Assembly: GCA_902595225.1 (NCBI GenBank)
Contig: CACJPG010000001.1
Span: forward strand, 85,161-149,160
Length of the DNA stretch: 64,000 bases
DNA from: an uncultured Thiothrix sp.
Lineage (GTDB): Bacteria > Pseudomonadota > Gammaproteobacteria > Poriferisulfidales > GCA-002705445
Direction: 5' to 3'
The notes below the pieces were generated by a model. It had not been told where the DNA came from and did not search any database. It was given only the letters and a program-made list of their open reading frames with translations. The number at the start of each line of letters is the position of its first letter. Within the stretch, counting starts at the first letter, position 1. The translations under genes were made by a program, and so were the position numbers. This document shows, in pieces, positions 1 to 8,044 of this stretch.

Positions 1-218
1 TTTTCATCAGCTAAAGCTTTATAGTTATTCCATAAAGCTATCATTTTTGAGGGCCTACATGGGCTTTGCAGGTCAATATCGGAGACACTTACCTTTTTTT
101 CGGTTGCTTCAGGTGAATCAAATAAATCACCCTCATAAATAATAATATGACTATCGTCGTCATCAAGTTTCCCAAACTTTATATTGCCTTCGAATATAAA
201 TCTGGCCCATTTATCCAT
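1..218 (-). CDS. Fumarylacetoacetate hydrolase (FAA) family protein, N-terminal part
   Basis: This gene is cut by the left window edge, leaving 72 complete codons from the start. The ATG at 218 has a strong AGGAGG ribosome site six bases upstream, inside the end of dusA. The visible residues include CRPSKMIALWNNYKALA, which matches the junction in FAA-family enzymes where the N-terminal domain meets the catalytic barrel. The family contains fumarylacetoacetate hydrolases, acylpyruvases, oxaloacetate decarboxylases and hydratases of 2-hydroxy-dienoic acids. The metal-binding acidic residues lie further downstream and are off the window, so the substrate cannot be called. It overlaps dusA by 40 bases on the same strand, so the two are probably cotranscribed. 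Confidence 0.8.
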   Translation of the reverse strand, partial: MDKWARFIFEGNIKFGKLDDDDSHIIIYEGDLFDSPEATEKKVSVSDIDLQSPCRPSKMIALWNNYKALADE

Positions 219-1195
219 AGATCCTCCTTAAATAATAATTCTTCTAGCTTTTTTAAAGGGTATTTTTCAAAGTTTAGCTCGTGACACATAAATGCTCTAG
301 TGTGTTTTGAGCCTATGTAGCCTTTAAATAAGCATGTTAAATGTTTTGTAAAATCAGTTATTTTTACGTCTTTTTTAAAGTTTTTATTTATATAATCGAA
401 ATACTGCTCAATCACCCGTTTCTTACCAACGACTTCTTCTGAATTAATTAAAATATCAATATCATTTAACAGAAATGGGTTCGCACAAATCGATCTACCA
501 AGCATTACTCCGTCAACATATTTTAGATGATTAAGTGCATCATTGGGACCATTTATTTCACCATTTAAAATTATTTTAAGATTTGGAAATAGTTTTTTTA
601 TCTCGTACACCCTTTCATAATTTATTTCTGGTATTGTCCTATTATGTTTTGGATTAATGCCTTTTTTCAATATTGCTATACGGGCATGAAGATGAAAAGT
701 ATTTACCCCTGAATTAGAAACTTTATCAATAAAATCTTTTAAATATATGATATCATTTAAATTATCAATACCCAATCTAGTTTTAACAGTAACAGGTAAT
801 GAAGAATTTTTGGTGATTTCGTTAACACACTTGGCAACAATGTCTGGTTGAGAAAATAGACATGCGCCAAAATTACCTGACTGCGCCCTCTTACTAGGAC
901 AGCCAACATTCAAATTAATTTCATCGTAGCCATAAGATTCAACGATTTTTGCACATTCTGAAAGTTTTTTTGGGTCATCACCACCAAGTTGAAAGCCCAC
1001 AGGGTTATCTTGTTCATGAGTTAACTTGTCGTATTTCTTTGATTTATTATGAAGTATTGAATTTGATGCAACCATCTCTGTATATAGCATCGCATGTTTT
1101 GATATCAATCTAAGAAAATATCTAAAATGCGCGTCCGTATGCCCCATCATGGGAGCTACACATAAGTTATACGAATTCTTGTTCATAATAGTCAT
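179..1195 (-). CDS. dusA: tRNA-dihydrouridine(20/20a) synthase DusA
   Basis: This FMN enzyme reduces uridine to dihydrouridine in the D-loop of tRNAs using NADPH. The protein has 338 residues, typical of DusA. The N-terminal APMMGHTD (about 14-21) forms part of the FMN/TIM-barrel start. NVGCPS (96-101) and the catalytic cysteine in GACL (Cys112) are the Dus signatures. The SKRAQSGNFGA stretch is DusA-type rather than DusB or DusC. The start was kept at the first ATG; Met4 (1186) is also possible and neither has a clear ribosome site. It reads toward the FAA-family gene, whose start lies within its last 40 bases, and is divergent from the ABC exporter genes. Confidence 0.93.
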   Translation of the reverse strand: MTIMNKNSYNLCVAPMMGHTDAHFRYFLRLISKHAMLYTEMVASNSILHNKSKKYDKLTHEQDNPVGFQLGGDDPKKLSECAKIVESYGYDEINLNVGCPSKRAQSGNFGACLFSQPDIVAKCVNEITKNSSLPVTVKTRLGIDNLNDIIYLKDFIDKVSNSGVNTFHLHARIAILKKGINPKHNRTIPEINYERVYEIKKLFPNLKIILNGEINGPNDALNHLKYVDGVMLGRSICANPFLLNDIDILINSEEVVGKKRVIEQYFDYINKNFKKDVKITDFTKHLTCLFKGYIGSKHTRAFMCHELNFEKYPLKKLEELLFKEDLWINGPDLYSKAI

Positions 1196-1244
1196 TATCT
1201 AATTAGTAGTTTATTATATATCTCTTTAAGGAAAAACATACATC

Positions 1245-2168
1245 ATGAATTCACCAGCTCTTTTAATAAATAATTTAACAAAGGTATATTCAAATGGTCA
1301 TAAAGCTCTCCATGGAATTAATTTGGAAATACCTCATGGAGATTTCTTTGCATTGTTGGGGCCAAATGGTGCTGGTAAATCAACCACAATTGGTATTATA
1401 ACATCACTTATAAAAAAGACAGAGGGTGATATAAAAATCTATGGAATTGATATAGATAAAAATTTTGTTAAAGCAAAAACATTTATAGGATTAGTTCCTC
1501 AAGAAATTAATTTTAATACCTTTGAACCAATAAGCGAAATACTCACTAACCAAGCTGGTTATTATGGTGTGCTAAGACATAAAGCAATACCAGAGTCTGA
1601 AAAGCTTTTAAAAAAACTTGGCCTTTGGGAAAAAAGAGATCAATTTTCACGGAAACTTTCTGGAGGAATGCAAAGAAGACTTATGGTAGCAAGAGCGCTC
1701 ATACATAAGCCAAAACTTCTTATACTCGATGAGCCAACAGCCGGCGCAGATGTAGAAGTGCGAAGATTAATGTGGGATTATCTTAAGTTTCTAAACGAAA
1801 GTGGTACTACAATAATTTTGACAACTCACTATTTAGAAGAAGCTGAAAATTTATGTAAAAATATTGCCATAATTGATGATGGAAAAATTCTTAGAAATAC
1901 AAGTATGAGGAACTTTTTAAGCGAATTACAAAATGAAAACCTAATTCTATATACAGAAAATAAATTAGATAAAGATATCAATTTAAATGGAACCAATATT
2001 AGTATAATTGACGAAAATACATGCGAGGTATCGTTATCTACTGATTCTAGCATTAATCAATTAATTGAAGAATTATCTAAACAAGGCATAAAAGTAAAAT
2101 CATTAAAGAATAAAACAAGTAGACTTGAAGAATTATTTATAAGGATGGTAGATAAAAATGGAAAATAA
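1245..2168 (+). CDS. yadG: ABC-2 type transporter ATP-binding protein (YadG-like)
   Basis: This is the ATPase subunit of an ABC-2 exporter. It has Walker A GPNGAGKST (39-47), the signature LSGGMQ (138-143), Walker B LLILDEP (about 158-164) and a switch histidine in LTTHYLEEA. About 80 C-terminal residues beyond the nucleotide-binding domain are typical of the DrrA/NodI/YadG subfamily. The gene overlaps its permease partner by 11 bases, so the two are translationally coupled. Upstream AAGGAA sits eleven bases before the ATG. The substrate is not known; relatives move lipids, polysaccharides or drugs. Confidence 0.88.
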   Translation: MNSPALLINNLTKVYSNGHKALHGINLEIPHGDFFALLGPNGAGKSTTIGIITSLIKKTEGDIKIYGIDIDKNFVKAKTFIGLVPQEINFNTFEPISEILTNQAGYYGVLRHKAIPESEKLLKKLGLWEKRDQFSRKLSGGMQRRLMVARALIHKPKLLILDEPTAGADVEVRRLMWDYLKFLNESGTTIILTTHYLEEAENLCKNIAIIDDGKILRNTSMRNFLSELQNENLILYTENKLDKDINLNGTNISIIDENTCEVSLSTDSSINQLIEELSKQGIKVKSLKNKTSRLEELFIRMVDKNGK

Positions 2169-2937
2169 CTTAAGCTTGCAAAAAACAGCATATAGTACGA
2201 TTGTAAGAAAAGAGGTTTTGAGATTTTCAAGGATTTGGAAACAGACTTTAATACCACCAGTTATTACTAATATTTTATATTTCATTATTTTTGGAAATTT
2301 AATTGGAGAGAGAATTGGAAAAATCGACTCATTTACCTATACCGATTTTATTTTCCCAGGTTTATTATTAATGTCAGTAATAACACACTCTTATACAAAT
2401 ACAGTATCATCTTTATACATTTCTAAATATCATCGGTATATTGAAGAATTGCTAGTCTCCCCTATTCAAAATTACACTATACTCGCAGGCTTTATTACTG
2501 GCGGCGTTATAAGAGGATTAGCTGTTGGTATTGTTGTTATATTAGCAGCTCAATTTTTTGTTAATTTTACAGTGCATAATATAATCCTAATGCTTATTGT
2601 AATTTTCTTATCCTCTACACTATTCTCAATGTGTGGTTTTTTAAATGGACTCTTTGCAAATGACTGGGATGATATAAATGTTATCCCTACATTTATAATG
2701 ACTCCATTAACTTACCTAGGAGGAATATTTTTTTCTGTATCTATGCTTCCTGGTGTTTGGCAAGAAATTGCTTTAGCTAACCCAATTCTTTACTTGATAA
2801 ATGCTTTACGGTTTTCGATGCTTGGTATAACCGATGTAAGTATTATTTTTGCTTTTTTTATAATTTTAATTTTTAATATTTTTGTTGCTTCTCTATGTAT
2901 GTATTTTTTAAGTATTGGAAAAGGATTAAGAACATAA
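2158..2937 (+). CDS. yadH: ABC-2 type transporter permease (YadH-like)
   Basis: This inner-membrane permease is the partner of the preceding ATPase. The 259 residues contain about six hydrophobic segments. The family signatures YTDFIFPGLLLMSVI, LLVSPI and the late MTPLTYLGGIFFSVSMLPGVWQ are seen in YadH/NodJ-type proteins. The start ATG lies inside the end of the ATPase gene. The following PNPOx-like gene starts three bases after its stop, suggesting one operon of exporter plus two flavin-associated genes. The substrate is unknown. Confidence 0.87.
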   Translation: MENNLSLQKTAYSTIVRKEVLRFSRIWKQTLIPPVITNILYFIIFGNLIGERIGKIDSFTYTDFIFPGLLLMSVITHSYTNTVSSLYISKYHRYIEELLVSPIQNYTILAGFITGGVIRGLAVGIVVILAAQFFVNFTVHNIILMLIVIFLSSTLFSMCGFLNGLFANDWDDINVIPTFIMTPLTYLGGIFFSVSMLPGVWQEIALANPILYLINALRFSMLGITDVSIIFAFFIILIFNIFVASLCMYFLSIGKGLRT

Positions 2938-2940
2938 TCT

Positions 2941-3519
2941 ATGAATAAAGAAGAAAAAATAATTGAAAGTATATGGGATGAGCTTGAGCTTAGTCTCACG
3001 GAAAGCGGTCATCCATTTCATATATTCTCAATAGCATCTATTAATAATGGGCAGCCAGATGCTAGGAATGTTGTGCTAAGAGGAGTGGAAAGAAAAAAAA
3101 ATATGATAAATTTTCATACCGATAGTAGATCTAAAAAAGTATCTCAACTTGAGGAACAAGCAGATATATGCGCTTTATTTTATGATAAAAAAAAGAAAGT
3201 TCAGCTAAGAGTCTATGGAAAAACATCTTATGAAAAAGATATACAAAAAATTGAAAACAAATGGCAAAATTCGAAAAGAATGAGTAAATTATGTTATTTG
3301 AATAAATATCCACCTGGGCAGAATATATCTAACCCTAAAGATTATTTATATGATGATATTGCGCTTGAGAATATTGATAAAGGATTGAGTAACTTTTCAA
3401 TAGTAAATATTAATATAAAATCGATTGACTGGTTATTTTTGAATCATAAAGGCCACGAAAGAATGCTAATTGAACTTATAAAGAAAGACTCTTATGAATA
3501 TAATTGGATTGCACCGTAA
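2941..3519 (+). CDS. Pyridoxamine 5'-phosphate oxidase-like flavoprotein
   Basis: This 192-residue protein has the split-barrel FMN-binding fold of pyridoxamine 5'-phosphate oxidase-like proteins. RNVVLRGV near residues 41-48 and FHTDSRSKKV near 58-67 correspond to the FMN-phosphate region of PdxH. The C-terminal substrate-binding block of true PdxH (the RLHDR-type ending) is absent, so PLP synthesis should not be assumed. It is more likely one of the short alphaproteobacterial/gammaproteobacterial PNPOx relatives of unknown substrate. It sits three bases after the YadH-like gene and six before a nitroreductase. Confidence 0.75.
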   Translation: MNKEEKIIESIWDELELSLTESGHPFHIFSIASINNGQPDARNVVLRGVERKKNMINFHTDSRSKKVSQLEEQADICALFYDKKKKVQLRVYGKTSYEKDIQKIENKWQNSKRMSKLCYLNKYPPGQNISNPKDYLYDDIALENIDKGLSNFSIVNINIKSIDWLFLNHKGHERMLIELIKKDSYEYNWIAP

Positions 3520-3525
3520 CAATAT

Positions 3526-4083
3526 ATGAAAGAAATTGATAACATACTAACTAGAAACTCACCACTTCAGCTCTGTGAGCCTTATCCTAGCGATGAGCAG
3601 ATGGATATTATTTATAAAGCAGCGCTTAGAGCACCAGATCATGCTTGGTTAAGACCATCAAGGTTCTTACAGGTTACTGGTGATGGATTAGATAAGCTTT
3701 CTAAAATTTTTTATCAATACGCTAAAGAAAATATGGGTGATATTTCTGAAGACAAACTTATAAAGTACAAAAAAGCCCCATTCAGAGCGCCAATGATAAT
3801 TATATTAATTACAAATGTGACCAACCACCCTTCTGTTCCTGAACATGAGCAAATGTTTTCAACAGCAGCTGCAGCGCAAAATATTCTTCTAGCGCTCCAT
3901 GCGTTCAAATTTGGAGGTATTTGGAGAACAGGAAAATTTGCAATGAATAAAGATATAGAAAAGTCTTTAGGATTAGCAAGTAATCAGAAAATTTTAGGGT
4001 TTTTATATGTTGGCACACCATGCGGAAAAGTAAAAAAGATACCAGAGATCAAAACCGACGATTTTGTTAGTAAACTTCAGTAA
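3526..4083 (+). CDS. Nitroreductase family protein, YdjA-like
   Basis: This FMN-dependent NAD(P)H oxidoreductase has 185 residues, the size of the compact YdjA group. The N-terminal segment with RAPDHAWLRPSRF (about 35-47) and the later FSTAAAAQNILLALHAFKFGGIW match the YdjA pattern of FMN and dimer-interface residues. Physiological substrates of this group are unclear; they reduce nitroaromatics in vitro. It is the last gene of the co-directional run starting with the ABC exporter and ends three bases from an opposing small membrane-protein gene. Confidence 0.85.
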   Translation: MKEIDNILTRNSPLQLCEPYPSDEQMDIIYKAALRAPDHAWLRPSRFLQVTGDGLDKLSKIFYQYAKENMGDISEDKLIKYKKAPFRAPMIIILITNVTNHPSVPEHEQMFSTAAAAQNILLALHAFKFGGIWRTGKFAMNKDIEKSLGLASNQKILGFLYVGTPCGKVKKIPEIKTDDFVSKLQ

Positions 4084-4086
4084 TAT

Positions 4087-4311
4087 CTAATACCACCACT
4101 TTTTGACCGACACGCCTCTTAATATCCATACAAATAAATAGACAGACAACCCTAAAATTGCCAATTTTCCGACCTGAGCAAGCTTATATTCGTCCATTTG
4201 TCCTGCAATATTTGCCAGAGCAAAGATTGTAAGAAACAAAAATACAGTGAGCCAAGCCGTAGCAAGCCAAAAAAGTCCCTCAAGAATTGTTTCGATTGTA
4301 TCTTTACTCAT
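4087..4311 (-). CDS. Small two-helix membrane protein, unknown
   Basis: This 74-residue protein has two predicted membrane helices (about residues 11-34 and 46-65) linked by a polar stretch AGQMDEYKLAQVGK. I do not recognise the family. The reading frame fills the gap between two convergent/divergent neighbours exactly: it stops three bases from the nitroreductase gene and starts 48 bases from the divergent 69-residue gene. This fits a real gene, although no strong ribosome site is visible. Confidence 0.55.
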   Translation of the reverse strand: MSKDTIETILEGLFWLATAWLTVFLFLTIFALANIAGQMDEYKLAQVGKLAILGLSVYLFVWILRGVSVKKWWY

Positions 4312-4359
4312 ATCATTCTAATATCGTAATGTAATATATAAAAACAAAGGAGTCGATAA

Positions 4360-4569
4360 ATGTCTGATGAAATGTGTAAAAAGGATATAAGAGCCTTACT
4401 TAAAACTTTTGGAGTTTCTGCTGATGAAGCTATAGTTGGCCACATGGCTAAGAATCCTGGTGTCAAAACACTAAATTTAAAAGTTACTCTAGAGGACCTC
4501 ACAAATTATGGTGACGACAGTATAGAGAAATTAAATTTAGAAATTACAAAAGATATTCATTGTAATTAG
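4360..4569 (+). CDS. Small conserved-looking protein, possibly DUF6494-like
   Basis: This 69-residue soluble protein is preceded by a good AAGGAG ribosome site seven bases before the ATG. The N-terminal half is a helix with IRALLKTFGVSADEAI. The C-terminal half (VKTLNLKVTLEDL and KLNLEITKD) looks like two amphipathic strands. The layout resembles the small DUF6494-type proteins, but that match is from memory and weak. No function can be given. It ends one base from the convergent hydrolase gene. Confidence 0.6.
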   Translation: MSDEMCKKDIRALLKTFGVSADEAIVGHMAKNPGVKTLNLKVTLEDLTNYGDDSIEKLNLEITKDIHCN

Positions 4570-4570
4570 C

Positions 4571-5452
4571 TTATTTTGTTACTTTTTTTAGAAATTCTAG
4601 CGTAATTTTTCTTACTTTAGGATCGTGCATTATTCCGTGCTTTTTAGATAAGATTGGGTCATCTTCTATCACGACTGACTTGCTAAATTTATTCTCATTA
4701 ATAAACTGCCCGCAATCACCTCTCAGGTAATCAGCTTGAAACCAAGGATCGTATTTTGCAACTATTGAGAGAATTGGCTCATTAAATGGACTGTTTACTC
4801 CTCGATACTCATCCCACCCTGCGTTACATGTCCACCCTTCAATGACTCTAGCGGTAACACTTGCGATTTTACTTTCTGGGTTATATCTTGCTGTTGTAAT
4901 TCCACCCTCGCTATGACCTACTAAAAATACGTTATTTTTATCAACCCAATCAAGTTTCTTTGCTTGTGTAACTGCATGCTCAGCATCTATTAATCTGATT
5001 TTTAAAACACTTCTATATAAACCTCCTTTTGAAATAGTGGTATCGCATGATTGCGCATATTTTTTTCGCGCCATACTTGCTGGGGCAATTACTGCATAAC
5101 CATTTTTCGCAAAGAAATCAATTCGTTTTGCACTCCCTGACCAAATTCCTGAACAGCCATGTAAATAAATAATTGTTTTATATTTTGTATTGTGTGTTTT
5201 ATTCGAATTTAAGAAATCTTTCATTTTGCCTCTAAATATTTCACCATTCGCTTTTGGTATCCTAACAAGGGCATTAAGCCATGGAAGACTAAGCTCTTTA
5301 GGATCGCGGAATTCGGACTCATTCATATCAATTTTTTGAGTAAAAGTTTTATTATAATTATTAAAATCAGAATAAAATTTACTGTAATAATCCTCAGAAA
5401 AAGCAGAACTGCCAAAAAAGATTAATAATAAAAAAGTTATAATAATTTTCAT
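4571..5452 (-). CDS. Exported alpha/beta hydrolase, dienelactone hydrolase-like
   Basis: This 293-residue protein has a Sec signal peptide (KIIITFLLLIFFGSSAFSE, cleavage after about residue 19). The mature part has the alpha/beta-hydrolase fold: YLHGCSGIW resembles the oxyanion-hole region, GHSEGG (about residue 176) is the nucleophile elbow with serine, and KHGIMHDPK near the end supplies a candidate catalytic histidine. The closest pattern is the dienelactone hydrolase-like group. Several cysteines in the mature part could form periplasmic disulfides. The substrate is unknown. It is divergent from the unknown gene at 5496. Confidence 0.75.
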   Translation of the reverse strand: MKIIITFLLLIFFGSSAFSEDYYSKFYSDFNNYNKTFTQKIDMNESEFRDPKELSLPWLNALVRIPKANGEIFRGKMKDFLNSNKTHNTKYKTIIYLHGCSGIWSGSAKRIDFFAKNGYAVIAPASMARKKYAQSCDTTISKGGLYRSVLKIRLIDAEHAVTQAKKLDWVDKNNVFLVGHSEGGITTARYNPESKIASVTARVIEGWTCNAGWDEYRGVNSPFNEPILSIVAKYDPWFQADYLRGDCGQFINENKFSKSVVIEDDPILSKKHGIMHDPKVRKITLEFLKKVTK

Positions 5453-5495
5453 AGTATAATCTTAATATTAAATAATAATTATGTATACTTAATTA

Positions 5496-5921
5496 ATGCC
5501 CTTAGATAAATATCCAAAAAATGACGAACAAATTATTCAATGGAATAACTATATAAATTCAAAGAAAATATATCCAATAGAATTATTAATTAATAAAAAA
5601 AATAAAAATTATGAGCATTTACAAAAAATATTCAAAACGCTAATATTAGATGAAATAAGCCCAGAAAACTTTATAAAAGTCTACATAAAGGCAAAAACTA
5701 AAAATGATATTGTATTCTTTATTAGAACAATGACAGATCTTTTTTTATCACACAAAGTTAATAAATCTTTAAGCGAAGGACAATCTATTAAATCTGCAAG
5801 GACGCAAACAGTCGCACGACTATTATGTCTATCTTTTGGTAGCCCTCAAAAAACTGATAATGAAAACTTTAAACATTTAAAAAAAATCGTAAGAGAAAAT
5901 ACTAAGGAAATGAGAATCTAA
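5496..5921 (+). CDS. Hypothetical protein, no recognised family
   Basis: The 141 residues are mostly helical and lysine-rich, with no signal peptide or membrane segment. The best-defined part is a C-terminal block with SEGQSIKSARTQTVARLLCLSFG that looks like a helix-turn-helix-sized segment, but I cannot match it to a known family. The upstream gap to the divergent hydrolase is only 43 bases, so both promoters must be short. Its stop overlaps the stop of cfa by four bases (CTAA). Confidence 0.5.
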   Translation: MPLDKYPKNDEQIIQWNNYINSKKIYPIELLINKKNKNYEHLQKIFKTLILDEISPENFIKVYIKAKTKNDIVFFIRTMTDLFLSHKVNKSLSEGQSIKSARTQTVARLLCLSFGSPQKTDNENFKHLKKIVRENTKEMRI

Positions 5922-7153
5922 TTATACATATAATCTCTAGTTAATGGTACGGTATCAATTTTTTTTGATAATAATATATGAAACACAACATTATTATTAT
6001 ATATAAAAGAATATTGGCATGATGCTAGATAATATTCCCACATTCGTATAAATTCTTCATTAAACATATCTAGAACTTCTGCTCTACTATCTAAAAAATT
6101 ATTTTTCCAATGATTTAATGTTTTTGCGTAATGAGTTCTCCATATTTCAAGATCACTAATCAATAATCTTGAGTTTTCAATTACTGGAGAAATCTCTGAT
6201 AATGTTGGAACATATCCTCCAGGAAATATATATTTTGTTATCCAAGGCTCAACTGGTCGGGGAGTTCCAAGACTGCCTATAGTATGTAAAAGTGCAATAC
6301 CATTAGTTTTGAGAAGACTATTAATTTTATTAAAAAAAGTTTGATAATATTCTCTTCCTACATGTTCAAACATGCCGACAGATACAATACGATCAAAAGA
6401 CTCACTAACATCTCTATAATCCATTAATCTAAACTCAACTAAATTATTTACGTCCTGACTTTCTGCGTAAGTCTTACTATGTGCAAGTTGATTTTCAGAT
6501 AAAGTAATACCTAGAACATTCGCTCCGGTTTGTTTTGCAATCTCTACACTAAGTCCGCCCCATCCAGAACCAATATCGAGAACTTTACAATCTGAATTAA
6601 TTTTTAGCTTTTTAATAATAAATTTTATTTTATTATTTTGAGCCTCTTCTAGTGAATTTTTTTCATTTATAAAATAGCCGCAAGAATATTGCATTTTCTT
6701 ATCTAAAAATATTTTGTATAAATCGTCTGAAATATCATAATGATGCGCAACATTTTTTTTAGAATTAATAATACTATTTCTTTTTAAAAAACTTTTAAAA
6801 TTCTGAAAAAGTTTTATGAAATAGAATTCCTTAAAAACTGAACTTTTATTATTAACATTTTTTAAAATAATCTCGAGAAAATCTGAAATATCACCATTAT
6901 GTATTTTAATCTTATTCTTCATGTAAGCTTCGCCAAAATATAGCCCTGGAAATAAAACTATTTTTCCATACAAGCTTTTATCTAAAATTTTAATGTTTAA
7001 TGATTTTTCAGTGACTTCTGAAATTTTATATTTTTTATTATCATGACTTATAAGAGTAAATCCATTATCAACTACTAATTCTCTTAAAAATTTAATTAAA
7101 ATTTTTAAGAAGATATTACTATATAAATTTGAGAAAAAATTTAACATAAACAT
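5918..7153 (-). CDS. cfa: Cyclopropane-fatty-acyl-phospholipid synthase
   Basis: This enzyme transfers a methylene group from S-adenosylmethionine to unsaturated acyl chains of membrane phospholipids. The 411 residues match Cfa. KKNVAHHYDISDDLYKIFLD opens the catalytic domain, VLDIGSGWGGLSVEIA (about 194-209) is the SAM motif I, and VSVGMFEHVG (about 258-267) is the family signature. An N-terminal lipid-binding domain of about 130 residues precedes them. GAG seven bases upstream supports the ATG at 7153. Ring formation usually follows stress or stationary phase. Confidence 0.92.
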   Translation of the reverse strand: MFMLNFFSNLYSNIFLKILIKFLRELVVDNGFTLISHDNKKYKISEVTEKSLNIKILDKSLYGKIVLFPGLYFGEAYMKNKIKIHNGDISDFLEIILKNVNNKSSVFKEFYFIKLFQNFKSFLKRNSIINSKKNVAHHYDISDDLYKIFLDKKMQYSCGYFINEKNSLEEAQNNKIKFIIKKLKINSDCKVLDIGSGWGGLSVEIAKQTGANVLGITLSENQLAHSKTYAESQDVNNLVEFRLMDYRDVSESFDRIVSVGMFEHVGREYYQTFFNKINSLLKTNGIALLHTIGSLGTPRPVEPWITKYIFPGGYVPTLSEISPVIENSRLLISDLEIWRTHYAKTLNHWKNNFLDSRAEVLDMFNEEFIRMWEYYLASCQYSFIYNNNVVFHILLSKKIDTVPLTRDYMYN

Positions 7154-7278
7154 AATTTACTCATACTGAAGACTTAATTCACAAAATGTTCAGTTTTATA
7201 TATTTATACTAGAATATATCATCTTTTATATGTTAACTATTAATTTTTAAGGTACTATGCTTCCTTATAAGGTGACCT

Positions 7279-7569
7279 ATGAATCACATAATTGATACTA
7301 TAAATTGGATTAAAAAGGACTATAAATCATACCCGGTAAGATTTTCTGCTGAAGTAATCGCTTGGGCCATAACTATCGGCTGTTCTGTAGTTATGGCTTT
7401 AACCGTCCCAAATCCACCTCTTTTTGAATTATATATCGTTTGGATTATTGGTTGCGTAATTTATACTTGGGCTGCTTGGACACGCGGATCTTTTGGTATG
7501 CTTGCTAATTATATTGCTTTAACACTAATAGACAGTTTTGGTCTATACAGAATTATTATTTCAACATAG
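7279..7569 (+). CDS. Small membrane protein, unknown
   Basis: This 96-residue protein has three hydrophobic segments (about 23-43, 49-67 and 74-92) with conserved-looking aromatic residues in VWIIGCVIYTWAAWTRGSFG. A clear AAGGTGA ribosome site precedes the ATG. I do not recognise a characterised family. Its last 14 bases overlap the end of the opposing ArsC-family gene, so the two messages are antisense to each other at their 3' ends. Confidence 0.7.
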   Translation: MNHIIDTINWIKKDYKSYPVRFSAEVIAWAITIGCSVVMALTVPNPPLFELYIVWIIGCVIYTWAAWTRGSFGMLANYIALTLIDSFGLYRIIIST

Positions 7570-7900
7570 ATTTAATCAGCTCTGGAGGCCTTCCAACGAT
7601 AGCTTTGTCACTTGATACAAGTATAGGCCTCTCTATTAAAATTGGATATTCAATAAGCAGTGAAATAATTTCATCATCTGACATATCATCAAATTTTAAC
7701 CCCTCTTCCTTTATAACTTTTTCATTTTTTCTTATTAAATCTTGAGGCTTCATTTTTAGTTTTTTGATCAAATTCTTAATCTCTGAAAAACTTAAATCTT
7801 CCGAAAGGTATAATTTAATTTTGTAATCTTTTTTGCTTTCTTCTAAAAGCTCAAGTCCTTTTCTTGATTTGCTGCATCTTGGATTATGATAGTAAATCAT
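7556..7900 (-). CDS. arsC: Arsenate reductase (glutaredoxin) ArsC family
   Basis: This thioredoxin-fold protein has 114 residues, the usual ArsC length. NPRCSKSRKG (6-15) contains the catalytic cysteine and following basic residue. ERPILVSSDKAIVGRPPE carries the cis-proline and phosphate-mimic-binding arginines of ArsC. ArsC reduces arsenate to arsenite with glutaredoxin; some paralogues (YffB/Spx-like) have other roles. There is no ars operon around it. It begins 29 bases after tRNA-Glu on the same strand and may be read from the gltX promoter. GGTAAG precedes its ATG. Confidence 0.85.
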   Translation of the reverse strand: MIYYHNPRCSKSRKGLELLEESKKDYKIKLYLSEDLSFSEIKNLIKKLKMKPQDLIRKNEKVIKEEGLKFDDMSDDEIISLLIEYPILIERPILVSSDKAIVGRPPELIKSMLK

Positions 7901-7929
7901 AAATGATTCTTACCTATTATTGTAGTAAA

Positions 7930-8005
<76 letters not shown>

Positions 8006-8044
8006 CCAGAAAGTGCATGATTTTGAGGTGGATTATGACTAAAG

